Assembly (NCBI GenBank): GCA_963204975.1
Contig: CAUJJC010000040.1
Coordinates: 1-60,134, forward strand
From: Verrucomicrobiota bacterium
GTDB lineage: Bacteria > Verrucomicrobiota > Verrucomicrobiia > Verrucomicrobiales > Verrucomicrobiaceae
DNA: 60,134 nucleotides
Direction: 5' to 3'
Part shown: positions 34,877 through 43,225 of the stretch, in pieces
How positions within the stretch are numbered: the stretch's first letter is position 1
Layout of the letters: each line of letters opens with the position of its first letter
Notes under the pieces: generated by a model
Databases searched by the model: none
What the model was told of the DNA's origin: nothing
Seen by the model: only the letters and a program-made list of their open reading frames with translations
Position numbers and translations under genes: made by a program

Positions 34877-35941
34877 ATGGATGACATTCATGAGCGCAGC
34901 CAGCTAGGCTACCGAATCCTTCACCTCTCGAAGGATCCGGGCGTCAGCGACTTCTACATCACCCCATGGGAACAGCTCACTTACAAGCGCAACGGCAAGC
35001 TCTACTTTGACTCGTTCGTCTATCAACCAGAGCGCCCCATTGAGGTCTCGCCAGGATGTATCGACTACGCGGTCTCTCTCGGGAACCGTCGCTATCGCGT
35101 GAACCGCATGATCACTCGCGGACGTCCTCGCTGGACGATGCGTCTCCTGCCAGAGACGATTCCCGATGTGGCCAAGATCAGCGTGCCACCCGCCGCGATC
35201 AAAGCCTTCCTCGAAGCCAAGAACGGCCTCTTCCTTGTCTGCGGAGCCACGGGCTCGGGTAAATCGACCACCATTGCATCGCTCATTCTTGAGCGCGCCA
35301 AGCGTCGTCAGGAGCACGTCGTCACCTTCGAAGATCCGATCGAATTCCTTTATCCACCTGGACTGCCCTCCTTGATGTCCCAGCGTGAAATGGGCACCGA
35401 TGAGCATGAGTTCGGCACGGCATTGCGTGCAGCTCTTCGTCAGGCACCTGACGTGATTCTCGTGGGGGAAATTCGTGATGGTGAAACGGCGGAAATCGCC
35501 CTTCAGGCTGCGGAAACGGGCCACGTCGTGGTGGCCACGCTGCACACCTCGTCCGCCGCGCAGACCGTTCAGCGTTACCTCAAGCTGATCCCCAGTGACC
35601 GCCTTGAAAATGCGATGCTGTCCTTCGCCGATTCCTTCCGCGCTATTGTGTGCCAACGCCTGCTGCTGGATGAGACCAAAGGGAAACGCTTCCCGATTCA
35701 CGAAGTGCTGCTGCCCTATGATTCAGTGTGCGGCATGATCCGGCGTGGTGAGTTCAAGAACCTGGAGCACGAGCTGGAAGCCGGCTTCACCCGAGGAATG
35801 CAGAGTTTCGAGCGCTGTCTCAACATGCGCATGGCGGACGGCTGGAAACCCGCCCGCGCCAAGGCCACCGGCTTCACCGAGCACGAGGTCTATGACTACC
35901 TTTCCAAAGAACAACTAACTGCCGTTTACGATGTGGGATGA
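34877..35941 (+). CDS. PilT-family twitching/secretion ATPase
   Basis: This 354-residue hexameric motor ATPase has Walker A GATGSGKST (residues 123-131, Lys129), the Asp box EDPIEF, Walker B VILVGEIRD and the His box VVATLHTSSA. The N-terminal PAS-like domain is short and the C-terminal region (VCGMIRRGEFKNLEHELEAG) resembles the AIRNLIRE region of PilT, so the retraction-type PilT/PilU branch is most likely. It lacks the long N-terminal domain of PilB/GspE. The downstream gene overlaps its 3' end by 11 bases, so translation is coupled. Confidence 0.94.
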   Translation: MDDIHERSQLGYRILHLSKDPGVSDFYITPWEQLTYKRNGKLYFDSFVYQPERPIEVSPGCIDYAVSLGNRRYRVNRMITRGRPRWTMRLLPETIPDVAKISVPPAAIKAFLEAKNGLFLVCGATGSGKSTTIASLILERAKRRQEHVVTFEDPIEFLYPPGLPSLMSQREMGTDEHEFGTALRAALRQAPDVILVGEIRDGETAEIALQAAETGHVVVATLHTSSAAQTVQRYLKLIPSDRLENAMLSFADSFRAIVCQRLLLDETKGKRFPIHEVLLPYDSVCGMIRRGEFKNLEHELEAGFTRGMQSFERCLNMRMADGWKPARAKATGFTEHEVYDYLSKEQLTAVYDVG

Positions 35942-36797
35942 TATAAAAAGTGTGCTGACGTTCGCCGCCTTCCGCCCGGATGCCGACGATCCTGAACTTG
36001 CATGGCTGAAGCGTTCGGAAGGACGCAAGAGCCTGTTGCTCAACATCAGCCGCTCGCAGGTGAGCTGGCGCTCCTTCAACAGGCGCGGCAAGCTCGATCA
36101 GGCGGGCATGCATGATGGTGATCTCGCCGATGTGGCCTCCCAGCGAGGTGAAGAATGGCGTAGTCTGACGGAAGGCGGGTGGTGCGTGGTATCGCTCAAC
36201 AACCGCTTCATCATCAGCCTTGAAAACGGCCTGATGCGCGCTGACAACCTTAACCACCTGCTGCGCACCAACCCGCGCTCCGTGCTGGGCCCGAAGTATG
36301 ACCGCGGCAAGCGCTATGCCTTGTATCACCACACGGATACCACGGCCAGCATGCTGCTCGCCTGTGAAGATTCCATGGTGAAGGTTACCGAGGATGTCCT
36401 CCGCGGCATCGGCTTGAAACCTGGACGCATTTGCTGCGGCCTCTTCGCGATGATGGAGTATTCCATTCGCAGCATCGCAGAGAGCAGCCGTGGGCAGGCA
36501 CCGGGGAGCTACCTCCTGATCGCTGCGTGTGAAGGCTCGATTGCCGCTCTCGCCCAGCAGGATGGGCAATGGCGCGATCTTCGATGCCGCAGCGGCCTGG
36601 GTGCTGAAGGGGTTGAGACGGCGCTCCAGATCGTGAGCCCGCTGGTGGCCAAGGCCCCCCCTGGAACGCCCGTGTTTTTCGTCAGTGATGGTCAGGACGC
36701 TTCTTTCCGCACCACCTTGATGGAGCAGCTTGAGCGCGTCGGCGCACGCGATCTCACCCAGGAAGACCTCCTGTGGAAGGTCATTGGCGAGCATTGA
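35931..36797 (+). CDS. Pilus-assembly protein in PilM/GspL position
   Basis: This 288-residue soluble protein starts at an ATG inside the end of the ATPase gene (11-base overlap). It has no signal peptide or membrane helix. Weak features of an actin/ASKHA fold are visible (SLLLNISRSQVSW; YLLIAACEGSIAALAQ), as in PilM or the cytoplasmic domain of GspL. The assignment rests mainly on gene order, directly before PilN- and PilO-like genes. It probably links the ATPase to the inner-membrane ring. Confidence 0.82.
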   Translation: MWDDIKSVLTFAAFRPDADDPELAWLKRSEGRKSLLLNISRSQVSWRSFNRRGKLDQAGMHDGDLADVASQRGEEWRSLTEGGWCVVSLNNRFIISLENGLMRADNLNHLLRTNPRSVLGPKYDRGKRYALYHHTDTTASMLLACEDSMVKVTEDVLRGIGLKPGRICCGLFAMMEYSIRSIAESSRGQAPGSYLLIAACEGSIAALAQQDGQWRDLRCRSGLGAEGVETALQIVSPLVAKAPPGTPVFFVSDGQDASFRTTLMEQLERVGARDLTQEDLLWKVIGEH

Positions 36798-36834
36798 TCC
36801 GCCTTCTCTTTTCAACCCATTTTCAATTCAGTTT

Positions 36835-37386
36835 ATGAGCCAGTTTCTCTGCCACGATTTTAAGACTCCTCGCACCGATACCTCTCGGCGTCTGCCGGGC
36901 TCGATGCGTCTGGTGCCCGTCATGTTTTATGTGGTCTGCCTCGCCACCGGGTTCTTCATTTTCAAAGACATGAAAGGCATGAAAGAGGCAGAAAAGCAGC
37001 GCCTTGAAGCCGTGAAGGAAAAAGAGGAGATCGCGGGTGAACTCACCAAGCTGGATGAGGAAAAACTGAAGATCGAAAACGAACTCTACCGTGCCCAGTC
37101 TGTGGCCAAGTGGATGGAAGGCAGCCGCGTCATGCAGCCCATCACCGTAGCCATCGCGCGGACCATGCCGCTGGAGACAAACATTACTGAACTCAGCCTG
37201 GAGCGCAGCCCCGAGCTGCCTTCGCAGATCTCCCTCCTGGTCCGAATGATCAACGCCACCGTCGCCGAAGTGCCCAAGATCGAGAGCGCGGTCAACCGCC
37301 TCCACTACCGCACGCACTCAGGCCAACAGGCCAAGCAAGGCGATCAGGTGGAGTATCGCTCAATGCTCGTCTGGCAGGACCAGTAG
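36835..37386 (+). CDS. PilN-like inner-membrane assembly protein
   Basis: ATG 36835 (MSQFLCHDF) gives 183 residues. A short cytoplasmic N-tail is followed by one membrane helix (LVPVMFYVVCLATGFFIF, about 23-40), then a charged coiled coil (KEAEKQRLEAVKEKEEIAGE) and a small periplasmic ferredoxin-like domain. This is the architecture of PilN. The conserved PilN N-terminal motif that binds PilM (INLLP) is not evident; TPRTDTSRRLPGS is in its place. It is followed by the PilO-like gene after 42 bases. Confidence 0.82.
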   Translation: MSQFLCHDFKTPRTDTSRRLPGSMRLVPVMFYVVCLATGFFIFKDMKGMKEAEKQRLEAVKEKEEIAGELTKLDEEKLKIENELYRAQSVAKWMEGSRVMQPITVAIARTMPLETNITELSLERSPELPSQISLLVRMINATVAEVPKIESAVNRLHYRTHSGQQAKQGDQVEYRSMLVWQDQ

Positions 37387-37428
37387 GTCTCTTGTTTCTC
37401 ACCTAACACTTTCCCACACACCCATTCC

Positions 37429-38004
37429 ATGAACGGCAAAAAAATCGCCTGTGTCGTCTTGCTCATGATCATCGGCATCGCCGCCTACTCCGGCCAGATC
37501 GTGCATCAGAAAGCCGAGGCCAAACGCGCGGAAGCTACGGCAGCGATGGACGAGGCCACGGCTGAGCGCGGCAAGCTGGAAACTTCCAAGATCCAGACGG
37601 AAAAAATCCGGATCGAATCGGACGAATTGCTTCGCTTCCTGCGCGCCTGGGAGCCCTACGCTGACCGCATCCAGACGCAGTCTGAGGTGGAGGAATCCGT
37701 TCTCGCCAGCCTTCGTTCTGCCAATTTGCTCATCCTGTCCCAGCGATTTGAAAGCAGGCAGATTCAAGTGGTGGCAGGATCTCCTGGTGCCGCCATCACC
37801 AAGCTCGTCCGCGCTTCCCTGGTCCTCGAAGACGACTACGCTAAGACCATGAACTGGATTGGCGAACTCGAGCGCCGTCTGCCCATGGCCCGCATGATGA
37901 ACTGCCGCATCACAGGTGGCGACAATGGACGCCAGGTGCGTGCCGAGATCGCCATCGAAGTCCCCCTCGTGGACCTGAAATACAATGCCATCGCGAAGAA
38001 GTAG
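37429..38004 (+). CDS. PilO-like inner-membrane assembly protein
   Basis: This 191-residue bitopic protein has an N-terminal membrane helix (IACVVLLMIIGIAAYSG). A coiled coil (about 30-75) and a small alpha/beta periplasmic domain (residues 95-185) follow. This is the PilO/GspM pattern, and the position after a PilN-like gene supports it. It should dimerise with the PilN-like protein to form the alignment complex between platform and secretin. Confidence 0.82.
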   Translation: MNGKKIACVVLLMIIGIAAYSGQIVHQKAEAKRAEATAAMDEATAERGKLETSKIQTEKIRIESDELLRFLRAWEPYADRIQTQSEVEESVLASLRSANLLILSQRFESRQIQVVAGSPGAAITKLVRASLVLEDDYAKTMNWIGELERRLPMARMMNCRITGGDNGRQVRAEIAIEVPLVDLKYNAIAKK

Positions 38005-38059
38005 CCGGGCCTCCTGCCATATCGACATGTTTTCATTTCTCCTCACACCCGCGCATCTT

Positions 38060-38845
38060 ATGAATCGATTTCATCCTGCATTGATGGCGCTGATCCTCTC
38101 TGGAACCCTGGTCCATGCACAGACCGAGGAACCCGGTGACTCCGAGAAGATCCGCTACCAGCTCATTCTCCCCGATGAGAAGACACCCGAGATGGTGAAG
38201 CCTACCGAGACCAATCCCTTCAACAAGTTTGATGGCGGTCTGATCAAGACGGAGGAAGCCAGCAGCGCGGAGAACCGGGTGAAGGATGCCTTGATGGCGA
38301 TGCGAGTGTCTGGAGCGGCTTTCAATAGCGATGGCTCCGTGCGCGCCGTGATGCTGGGACCGATCAAACTGGAGCGGGGCAATGTAGTGCCCCAGGTGAT
38401 ACCCGATCAAGAAGTCAGCCTGCGTGTGAACTCGCTCTCGGAGAGCACCATCGAGCTGTTTTGGGTCGAGAAGAAGCGGAACGTCGCGCTGCCTCCTCGC
38501 CCTGTCATCATTCCGGTCAATCTGAAGCCCTTCGTTCGTTATGTGCTGCCGAGCGCTGATCCATCACTCGCGAATGATCCCGTTTCAGCACCGGCAGGTG
38601 GTCCCGCGAGATCCATCGGATACCAGACAGCCCCAGGCTTTCACGCTCCGCCTACCACGCAGCCTGAGACACGCCGTGCCTCCGTGGCGGATGAATCACC
38701 TGCACCCGCCTCCGTTTCATCGCAACAGCAGCAGCCACCCGCTCCCACTGTCGATGACAAGCATCCGGGCAACATGCTGATGAAGCTGCTTCTCGACAAA
38801 GCCGTGCACACTCAGCAGCCCCAGGGCAATACACCTGCCAAATGA
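38060..38845 (+). CDS. Periplasmic protein in PilP position
   Basis: ATG 38060 gives a signal peptide (LMALILSGTLVHAQTEE) and 261 residues. A segment at about 95-150 (RVSGAAFNSDGSVRAVMLGP, then IPDQEVSLRVNSLSESTIELFW) resembles the small beta domain of PilP/GspC, which contacts the secretin. The last 90 residues are Pro/Gln-rich and disordered. No lipobox is present, unlike classical PilP. Homology is inferred from order and this single domain. Its stop overlaps the next start (ATGA at 38842). Confidence 0.78.
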   Translation: MNRFHPALMALILSGTLVHAQTEEPGDSEKIRYQLILPDEKTPEMVKPTETNPFNKFDGGLIKTEEASSAENRVKDALMAMRVSGAAFNSDGSVRAVMLGPIKLERGNVVPQVIPDQEVSLRVNSLSESTIELFWVEKKRNVALPPRPVIIPVNLKPFVRYVLPSADPSLANDPVSAPAGGPARSIGYQTAPGFHAPPTTQPETRRASVADESPAPASVSSQQQQPPAPTVDDKHPGNMLMKLLLDKAVHTQQPQGNTPAK

Positions 38846-39798
38846 TCTCCCGAAGAACATATTCCTGCGGATTCACAGCCGCCGAATTGCTCTTCGCAAT
38901 GGCGCTGGGTGCGGCCGTTATCGGTGCCGCAGCTATTGGCTATGCAACGATCGCAAAGAATCGGCCCACCACCTCGGCGACGGCGACTATCCCGCTCTCC
39001 AGCGCGAAGCTGACGAACTATTACAACCTGGCGCAGACCTCGATCATCACTGCGGTGGCACCGAACTATGGATCGGCAGCCAAAGCGGAGGATCTGCGCG
39101 AGCGATTTATGGCAGACATTCACACGGCTACAGCGGTGTTCCCATTGGCTCGCACAGGAGTAAACACCGTTCGTCCCGCTACCATCCCGTTCAATCCGAT
39201 TACGGACAACATCGTCGATCAACCCCAACGCTTTCGCGAACTTCTCATCAGCAAGGGATTGGCGACAGCCGCGACATTTGTGGACCGTCGCAACTACGAC
39301 GAAACCTCGCCGAATTGCAGCATCTTCGTGATCGGTTACAGCGCCGATCCCGCTTCGATGACGGTGACTGCGGTTTATGACATAGATGTGGACAAAATCA
39401 CGACGCCCAAAGGCTTCTACGCCTCGGTCAAACGATACGTGGCCACTCCCACCAGTGCAGCCACACTCACCGCCTACTACGACATCTTTTACCCCGCCTA
39501 CGATGGCTCACTTTGGCCAACAACGACGGACAAGTTTTCGCCCTTGTGGGTCAGTTTTGAGCGTCAAAGCCGCCAGTATATCAGCCCTGCGGAGTCCGCA
39601 GATATCAACCGGTTCAAGGTGGCCCGCGAGCAGCCATTTTATCTGATGTGGTGGCCTGATCCGGCGGCACCGACACTCGGTATGTATCGGGCCTCGAATA
39701 CCTCCTACCCGTCTAGCGACCCCCGCAAGGTCTATAACCACATGGCAGGACGCACGAGTTACATGTTCACCGTGCCTGCCTTCCCTTCCTTCTTTTAG
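38842..39798 (+). CDS. Prepilin-like minor pilin
   Basis: This 318-residue protein has a prepilin signal: a short basic leader, Cys-Gly, then FTAAELLFAMALGAAVIGAA, with cleavage after Gly and Glu at +5. The rest is a mixed alpha/beta domain with many aromatic residues and no recognised motif. It is large for a minor pilin. Its start overlaps the stop of the previous gene by four bases, so it belongs to the pilus operon. It is probably a pseudopilin or tip pilin. Confidence 0.85.
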   Translation: MISRRTYSCGFTAAELLFAMALGAAVIGAAAIGYATIAKNRPTTSATATIPLSSAKLTNYYNLAQTSIITAVAPNYGSAAKAEDLRERFMADIHTATAVFPLARTGVNTVRPATIPFNPITDNIVDQPQRFRELLISKGLATAATFVDRRNYDETSPNCSIFVIGYSADPASMTVTAVYDIDVDKITTPKGFYASVKRYVATPTSAATLTAYYDIFYPAYDGSLWPTTTDKFSPLWVSFERQSRQYISPAESADINRFKVAREQPFYLMWWPDPAAPTLGMYRASNTSYPSSDPRKVYNHMAGRTSYMFTVPAFPSFF

Positions 39799-39813
39799 CC
39801 CGCTTTTACCTGC

Positions 39814-41517
39814 ATGAGAATTCCCCAACAGTCCCGCATCTCCGCCCGTGGCGGCCTGCTGGTCGTGGCCCTGATGATGACCATGCTTGCCGGCATCTTT
39901 CTCGCCGGGTGGGTGGCCTTGTCGAATGCTCGTGCGATGCAGGCCCGCAATTCCGAGTATGCCATGAAGCGTCGGCTGGCACTTGAGAACTCGCGCGCCT
40001 ACATCCGTCAGGTAGCCCAGGAACATGCCTTTACCGGCAACAGCACATTGGCTCCTTTGACCACTGGGGACGTGGGGCCTGGCTACGGCGGGCTCTACAC
40101 TGACACGGGCTGGACCGACCTCGAACTCTACGGACTGCCTCCTGATGCTGTGAGCTACCCGGCGACTGGTTACTACACGAAGCTCTTCCCGTTCAACGCC
40201 TTCGGCTTGCGCCCGAATGCGTGTTTCGCATCCACTCAGAAGTTCACGCGCCCTTCGGCCTACACGGGGGTGACTTACGACTCGATTGATCCCTTCAATG
40301 GCTATGTCTTCCTCAAGGGCATTTTCCCCTCGTTCGCGGGTGACGCTTTTGTGGTCTATCGCAAGCCCGTCGGGGCACCGGGTGAGATCAACATCTACAA
40401 CTTCCAGGTGGGCAATACCTTGGCCACTGCACCAGGGAGATTCGTCGTGCGCGATCCTGCCTCGTTCTATGACTCGGCGACGGTGGACCTTGGCGTAAAA
40501 AAGGTCTTCGATGTGAGGGCCAAGAAATTTTACATCCAGAAGTATGATCCGCTCAATCCGATGATGGCGAGGAGCATTTCGACGGGTGGAGAGATGTATT
40601 CGGCGAATATTCCTGCGGCCCCGTCCACCTTCGGTCCATCCAGTGGTGCCACCACGACGACCGAACTGTTCCGTGGCGACCTTAACATCATCAAGAACAC
40701 CTACGTTCCACCTGGACTGCCGGCGACTGTGACGCACCATCCGAACTGCCTGTGGGAGATTCAGAATCGCGAGGCGCTCAAGGCGGTTTCACCCGTGCCT
40801 GTCCAGACGATCAGCGTGGGCACACCCGTGGGCACATCGAGCGATCCTTATTGGATTGCCGACGAAGTAGCTGATCCAACGATTGCTCCTCCCGGGTTTC
40901 CTCGCGGATACGAAACCTCATTTAAAGTGCTTCACATCCAACTAAACCATTCCGACCTGCCAAACCTCCGTGTTTATCCGGTTGTAAACCAAGTCATTTT
41001 TCATGGTCAAACTACAAATGCTCAGTTTACCGCAGCGAGGGATATGACACCCCGCATTGTATTATTTGTTCCGGACCCTAGTGTGTTCGGGACGTTTAAG
41101 GACGTAAGATTCGTTGGCGAGAATAGCCGTCCTTTCGTTCTTGGAACAAAAGCCCAATTGGTCGGGGAAGCCATAGAATTCTATTGGATGCCACCTAACG
41201 CCAATGGGACGCCGTTGACCCTGGATTGGCGAATGATCTATATCAACGAAGGTCGGCAGGTCTCCTGCTTCCGTCCGCCAGGGACAGGCGGCACTCCTGA
41301 CTCCGTCATCGTCACTGGTGGATTCTTCACGAACTGGTCCATCCAGCGAACGCTCGTCGGTGCCACTGAGGGGGCCCAAGACACTGCTGTGGCCAACAAG
41401 TTCATCCTCCTGCCTGAGGTGCTCCCGATGCCTGCAACGGCTGCCAGCTACTACTTCGCATCAATCCTTCCGCGCGAAGCCTGGCTTGAAACCTTTTTCC
41501 AACACGCCTCACCATGA
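39814..41517 (+). CDS. PilX/GspK-like minor pilin or pilus protein
   Basis: This 567-residue protein has an N-terminal segment GGLLVVALMMTMLAGIFLAG after an Arg-rich leader. The place and hydrophobicity are those of a prepilin helix but without Glu+5, as is usual for GspK and some PilX proteins. A helix (NSEYAMKRRLALENSRAYIR) and a long beta-rich region follow. Bases about 40921-41160, encoding residues 370-450, have much lower GC than the rest (see separate entry), while the frame stays intact. It probably caps the pseudopilus with the two neighbouring prepilins. It overlaps the next gene by 4 bases. Confidence 0.85.
   Translation: MRIPQQSRISARGGLLVVALMMTMLAGIFLAGWVALSNARAMQARNSEYAMKRRLALENSRAYIRQVAQEHAFTGNSTLAPLTTGDVGPGYGGLYTDTGWTDLELYGLPPDAVSYPATGYYTKLFPFNAFGLRPNACFASTQKFTRPSAYTGVTYDSIDPFNGYVFLKGIFPSFAGDAFVVYRKPVGAPGEINIYNFQVGNTLATAPGRFVVRDPASFYDSATVDLGVKKVFDVRAKKFYIQKYDPLNPMMARSISTGGEMYSANIPAAPSTFGPSSGATTTTELFRGDLNIIKNTYVPPGLPATVTHHPNCLWEIQNREALKAVSPVPVQTISVGTPVGTSSDPYWIADEVADPTIAPPGFPRGYETSFKVLHIQLNHSDLPNLRVYPVVNQVIFHGQTTNAQFTAARDMTPRIVLFVPDPSVFGTFKDVRFVGENSRPFVLGTKAQLVGEAIEFYWMPPNANGTPLTLDWRMIYINEGRQVSCFRPPGTGGTPDSVIVTGGFFTNWSIQRTLVGATEGAQDTAVANKFILLPEVLPMPATAASYYFASILPREAWLETFFQHASP
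40921..41160 (+). other. Low-GC patch inside PilX/GspK-like gene
   Basis: By hand count 108 of 240 bases are G or C (45%), against 60-62% in the 60-base lines starting 40741, 40801 and 41281 of the same gene. AT-ending codons (TTA, GTA, ATT, ACA) are frequent here and rare nearby. It may mark recombination with a foreign or paralogous allele. Confidence 0.7.
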
Positions 41518-41963
41518 AGCGCCTTCGTCGTTCGGGATATACTCTTATCGAAGTGCTCACTGCTGCAATCATCGTCGGCGTGGGCATGACGGCTGCGGTG
41601 TCCATGAGTTCCACCATGATGTTGCAGGAGGAGCTTAGCTGGCGGGTTGCCGTAGCGATGAATTATCAGGAGAACAGTTGCCGCCTCTGGCAGTTGGGTC
41701 TCAGCCCGAATGAAGTCAGAGCGGTGATGCCGGGCGTCGCAGGGCATCCCTTCCTCAACGAGATTCTAGATGACTCGGGTGCTCCTGACGAACACCTCGT
41801 GGTCATGAACAACCTCGGCTACGCCGACCACAGCACCATCGGTGTGATGCAAGGGCTCACTAACACTGTCCAGGTAGCCAACTTTGCGGATGCCGATGAG
41901 GGCTCCAACACGGAAGCCAGAATTTACAGACCTCAGACCACAGGCACTGCCTACGAACCTTAG
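41514..41963 (+). CDS. PilV/GspI-like prepilin
   Basis: This 149-residue protein has a textbook prepilin N-terminus: a basic leader MKRLRRSG, then YTLIEVLTAAIIVGVGM, with cleavage after Gly, aromatic +1 and Glu at +5. The short globular part has two cysteine-free subregions and ends TTGTAYEP. Size and pattern fit PilV/GspI. It overlaps the previous stop (ATGA) and precedes the platform gene by 18 bases. Confidence 0.87.
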   Translation: MKRLRRSGYTLIEVLTAAIIVGVGMTAAVSMSSTMMLQEELSWRVAVAMNYQENSCRLWQLGLSPNEVRAVMPGVAGHPFLNEILDDSGAPDEHLVVMNNLGYADHSTIGVMQGLTNTVQVANFADADEGSNTEARIYRPQTTGTAYEP

Positions 41964-41981
41964 CCTTCGCCTTTCCCTGCC

Positions 41982-43211
41982 ATGCTCAAAAAAGTCACCA
42001 TCACCAATGTCAGCTCCGGCAAGTCGGAAGTCACGCTCGTGGATACCGATACGCAGGAGAAAGCCCTGATCGGAAGCGGTGTAGCCTCCAACGAAACCGC
42101 CACGGTGGAAGACATCGTGGGTTTGGACGAAACCATCCACCGGCTCAGTTCCACCAAAGCCAGCGTCGATGACTCGGCGAACTTCTTCAGTGGTCTGGCG
42201 CGATGCCTGGATCGCAACATCGGCATTACCAAGGGCCTGCAGCTTCAGAGCAACCGTGTGAGATCTGCCCGCTACAAGGGTGTGATCGGTGATTTGGTCA
42301 CCTCGATCGCTGCGGGTGAAAAGCTATCTGAGGCGATGGCCAAGCATTCGGATGTCTTCCCTGATCAGATCCTGTCGCTCATCATCGCTGGTGAGGAGGC
42401 CGGTCAGTTGGCGCGTGTTTGCCGACGTATTGGTATGTCGTCCCGAAAGTCTTCGAAGATTATCAGCAAGCTCAAGAATGGTCTCATTTACCCGGCGGTG
42501 GTTATCGTGCTGGCGGTGATCGTGGTGATCGTGATGAGCTTCACACTGGTGCCTGCGATGGCAAAGTTGTTCGAGTCTTTTAAAGCGCCTCTGCCGCTCG
42601 GAACCAAGGCGCTGATTGCCTTGTCCGATCTCTTCATGCATCAGCCTTACATGGCGGCACTGCCGTTTGTGGCGCTCTACTTCTTCTTCAAGAACTGGGG
42701 CCGCATCTCGGAGCAGCACTGGGTGCAGGATCTCGCGCTGAAGATTCCGAAGGTCCGCGACATCGTGCGCAAGTCCGCCTCGGCGATGAGTTTCCGAACG
42801 CTGGCGATGCTAGTGGATGCCAATGTGCGTCTCTCCAGCGCGCTCGAGATCACGGCGAAGGCGACGTGGCACTACCACTACAAGACCTTTTTCAACAAGC
42901 TCTGCGAACACATCGCTGTGGGCCGCACGATGCATGAGGGATTCATTATGGAAGGGCACTGGCTTGGGCCTGACTCGCGTATGATTTGCGGTCTGATCGA
43001 ACTCGCGGCCGAAACCGGCACGGGCACCGAAATGCTCAACGAAATCGCTGATGACTATGAGGAGGAACTCGATGGCCTCGCTGGCCAGATCGACAAGCTG
43101 ATGGAGCCGCTCACAATCATGTTCCTGGGCACGATCGTTGGCTTCCTGATCTATGCGATCTATGGCCCCATCTTCAGCCTCGGTGATGTGATCCTGCCGA
43201 AGAAGAGGTAA
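41982..43211 (+). CDS. pilC: PilC/GspF-family inner-membrane platform protein
   Basis: This 409-residue protein has the two repeated GspF domains. The first (FFSGLARCLDRNIGITKGLQ, with IIAGEEAGQLARVCRRIG) is followed by a membrane helix (YPAVVIVLAVIVVIVMSF). The second (FRTLAMLVDANVRLSSALE, then GLIELAAETGTGTEMLNEIA) is followed by the final helix (TIMFLGTIVGFLIYAIYGPI). It is the inner-membrane rotor on which the ATPase acts to add or remove pilins. The first 60 residues are an extra acidic N-terminal arm. It is the last gene of the pilus run. Confidence 0.94.
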   Translation: MLKKVTITNVSSGKSEVTLVDTDTQEKALIGSGVASNETATVEDIVGLDETIHRLSSTKASVDDSANFFSGLARCLDRNIGITKGLQLQSNRVRSARYKGVIGDLVTSIAAGEKLSEAMAKHSDVFPDQILSLIIAGEEAGQLARVCRRIGMSSRKSSKIISKLKNGLIYPAVVIVLAVIVVIVMSFTLVPAMAKLFESFKAPLPLGTKALIALSDLFMHQPYMAALPFVALYFFFKNWGRISEQHWVQDLALKIPKVRDIVRKSASAMSFRTLAMLVDANVRLSSALEITAKATWHYHYKTFFNKLCEHIAVGRTMHEGFIMEGHWLGPDSRMICGLIELAAETGTGTEMLNEIADDYEEELDGLAGQIDKLMEPLTIMFLGTIVGFLIYAIYGPIFSLGDVILPKKR

Positions 43212-43225
43212 CACGCCAGTGCGCG

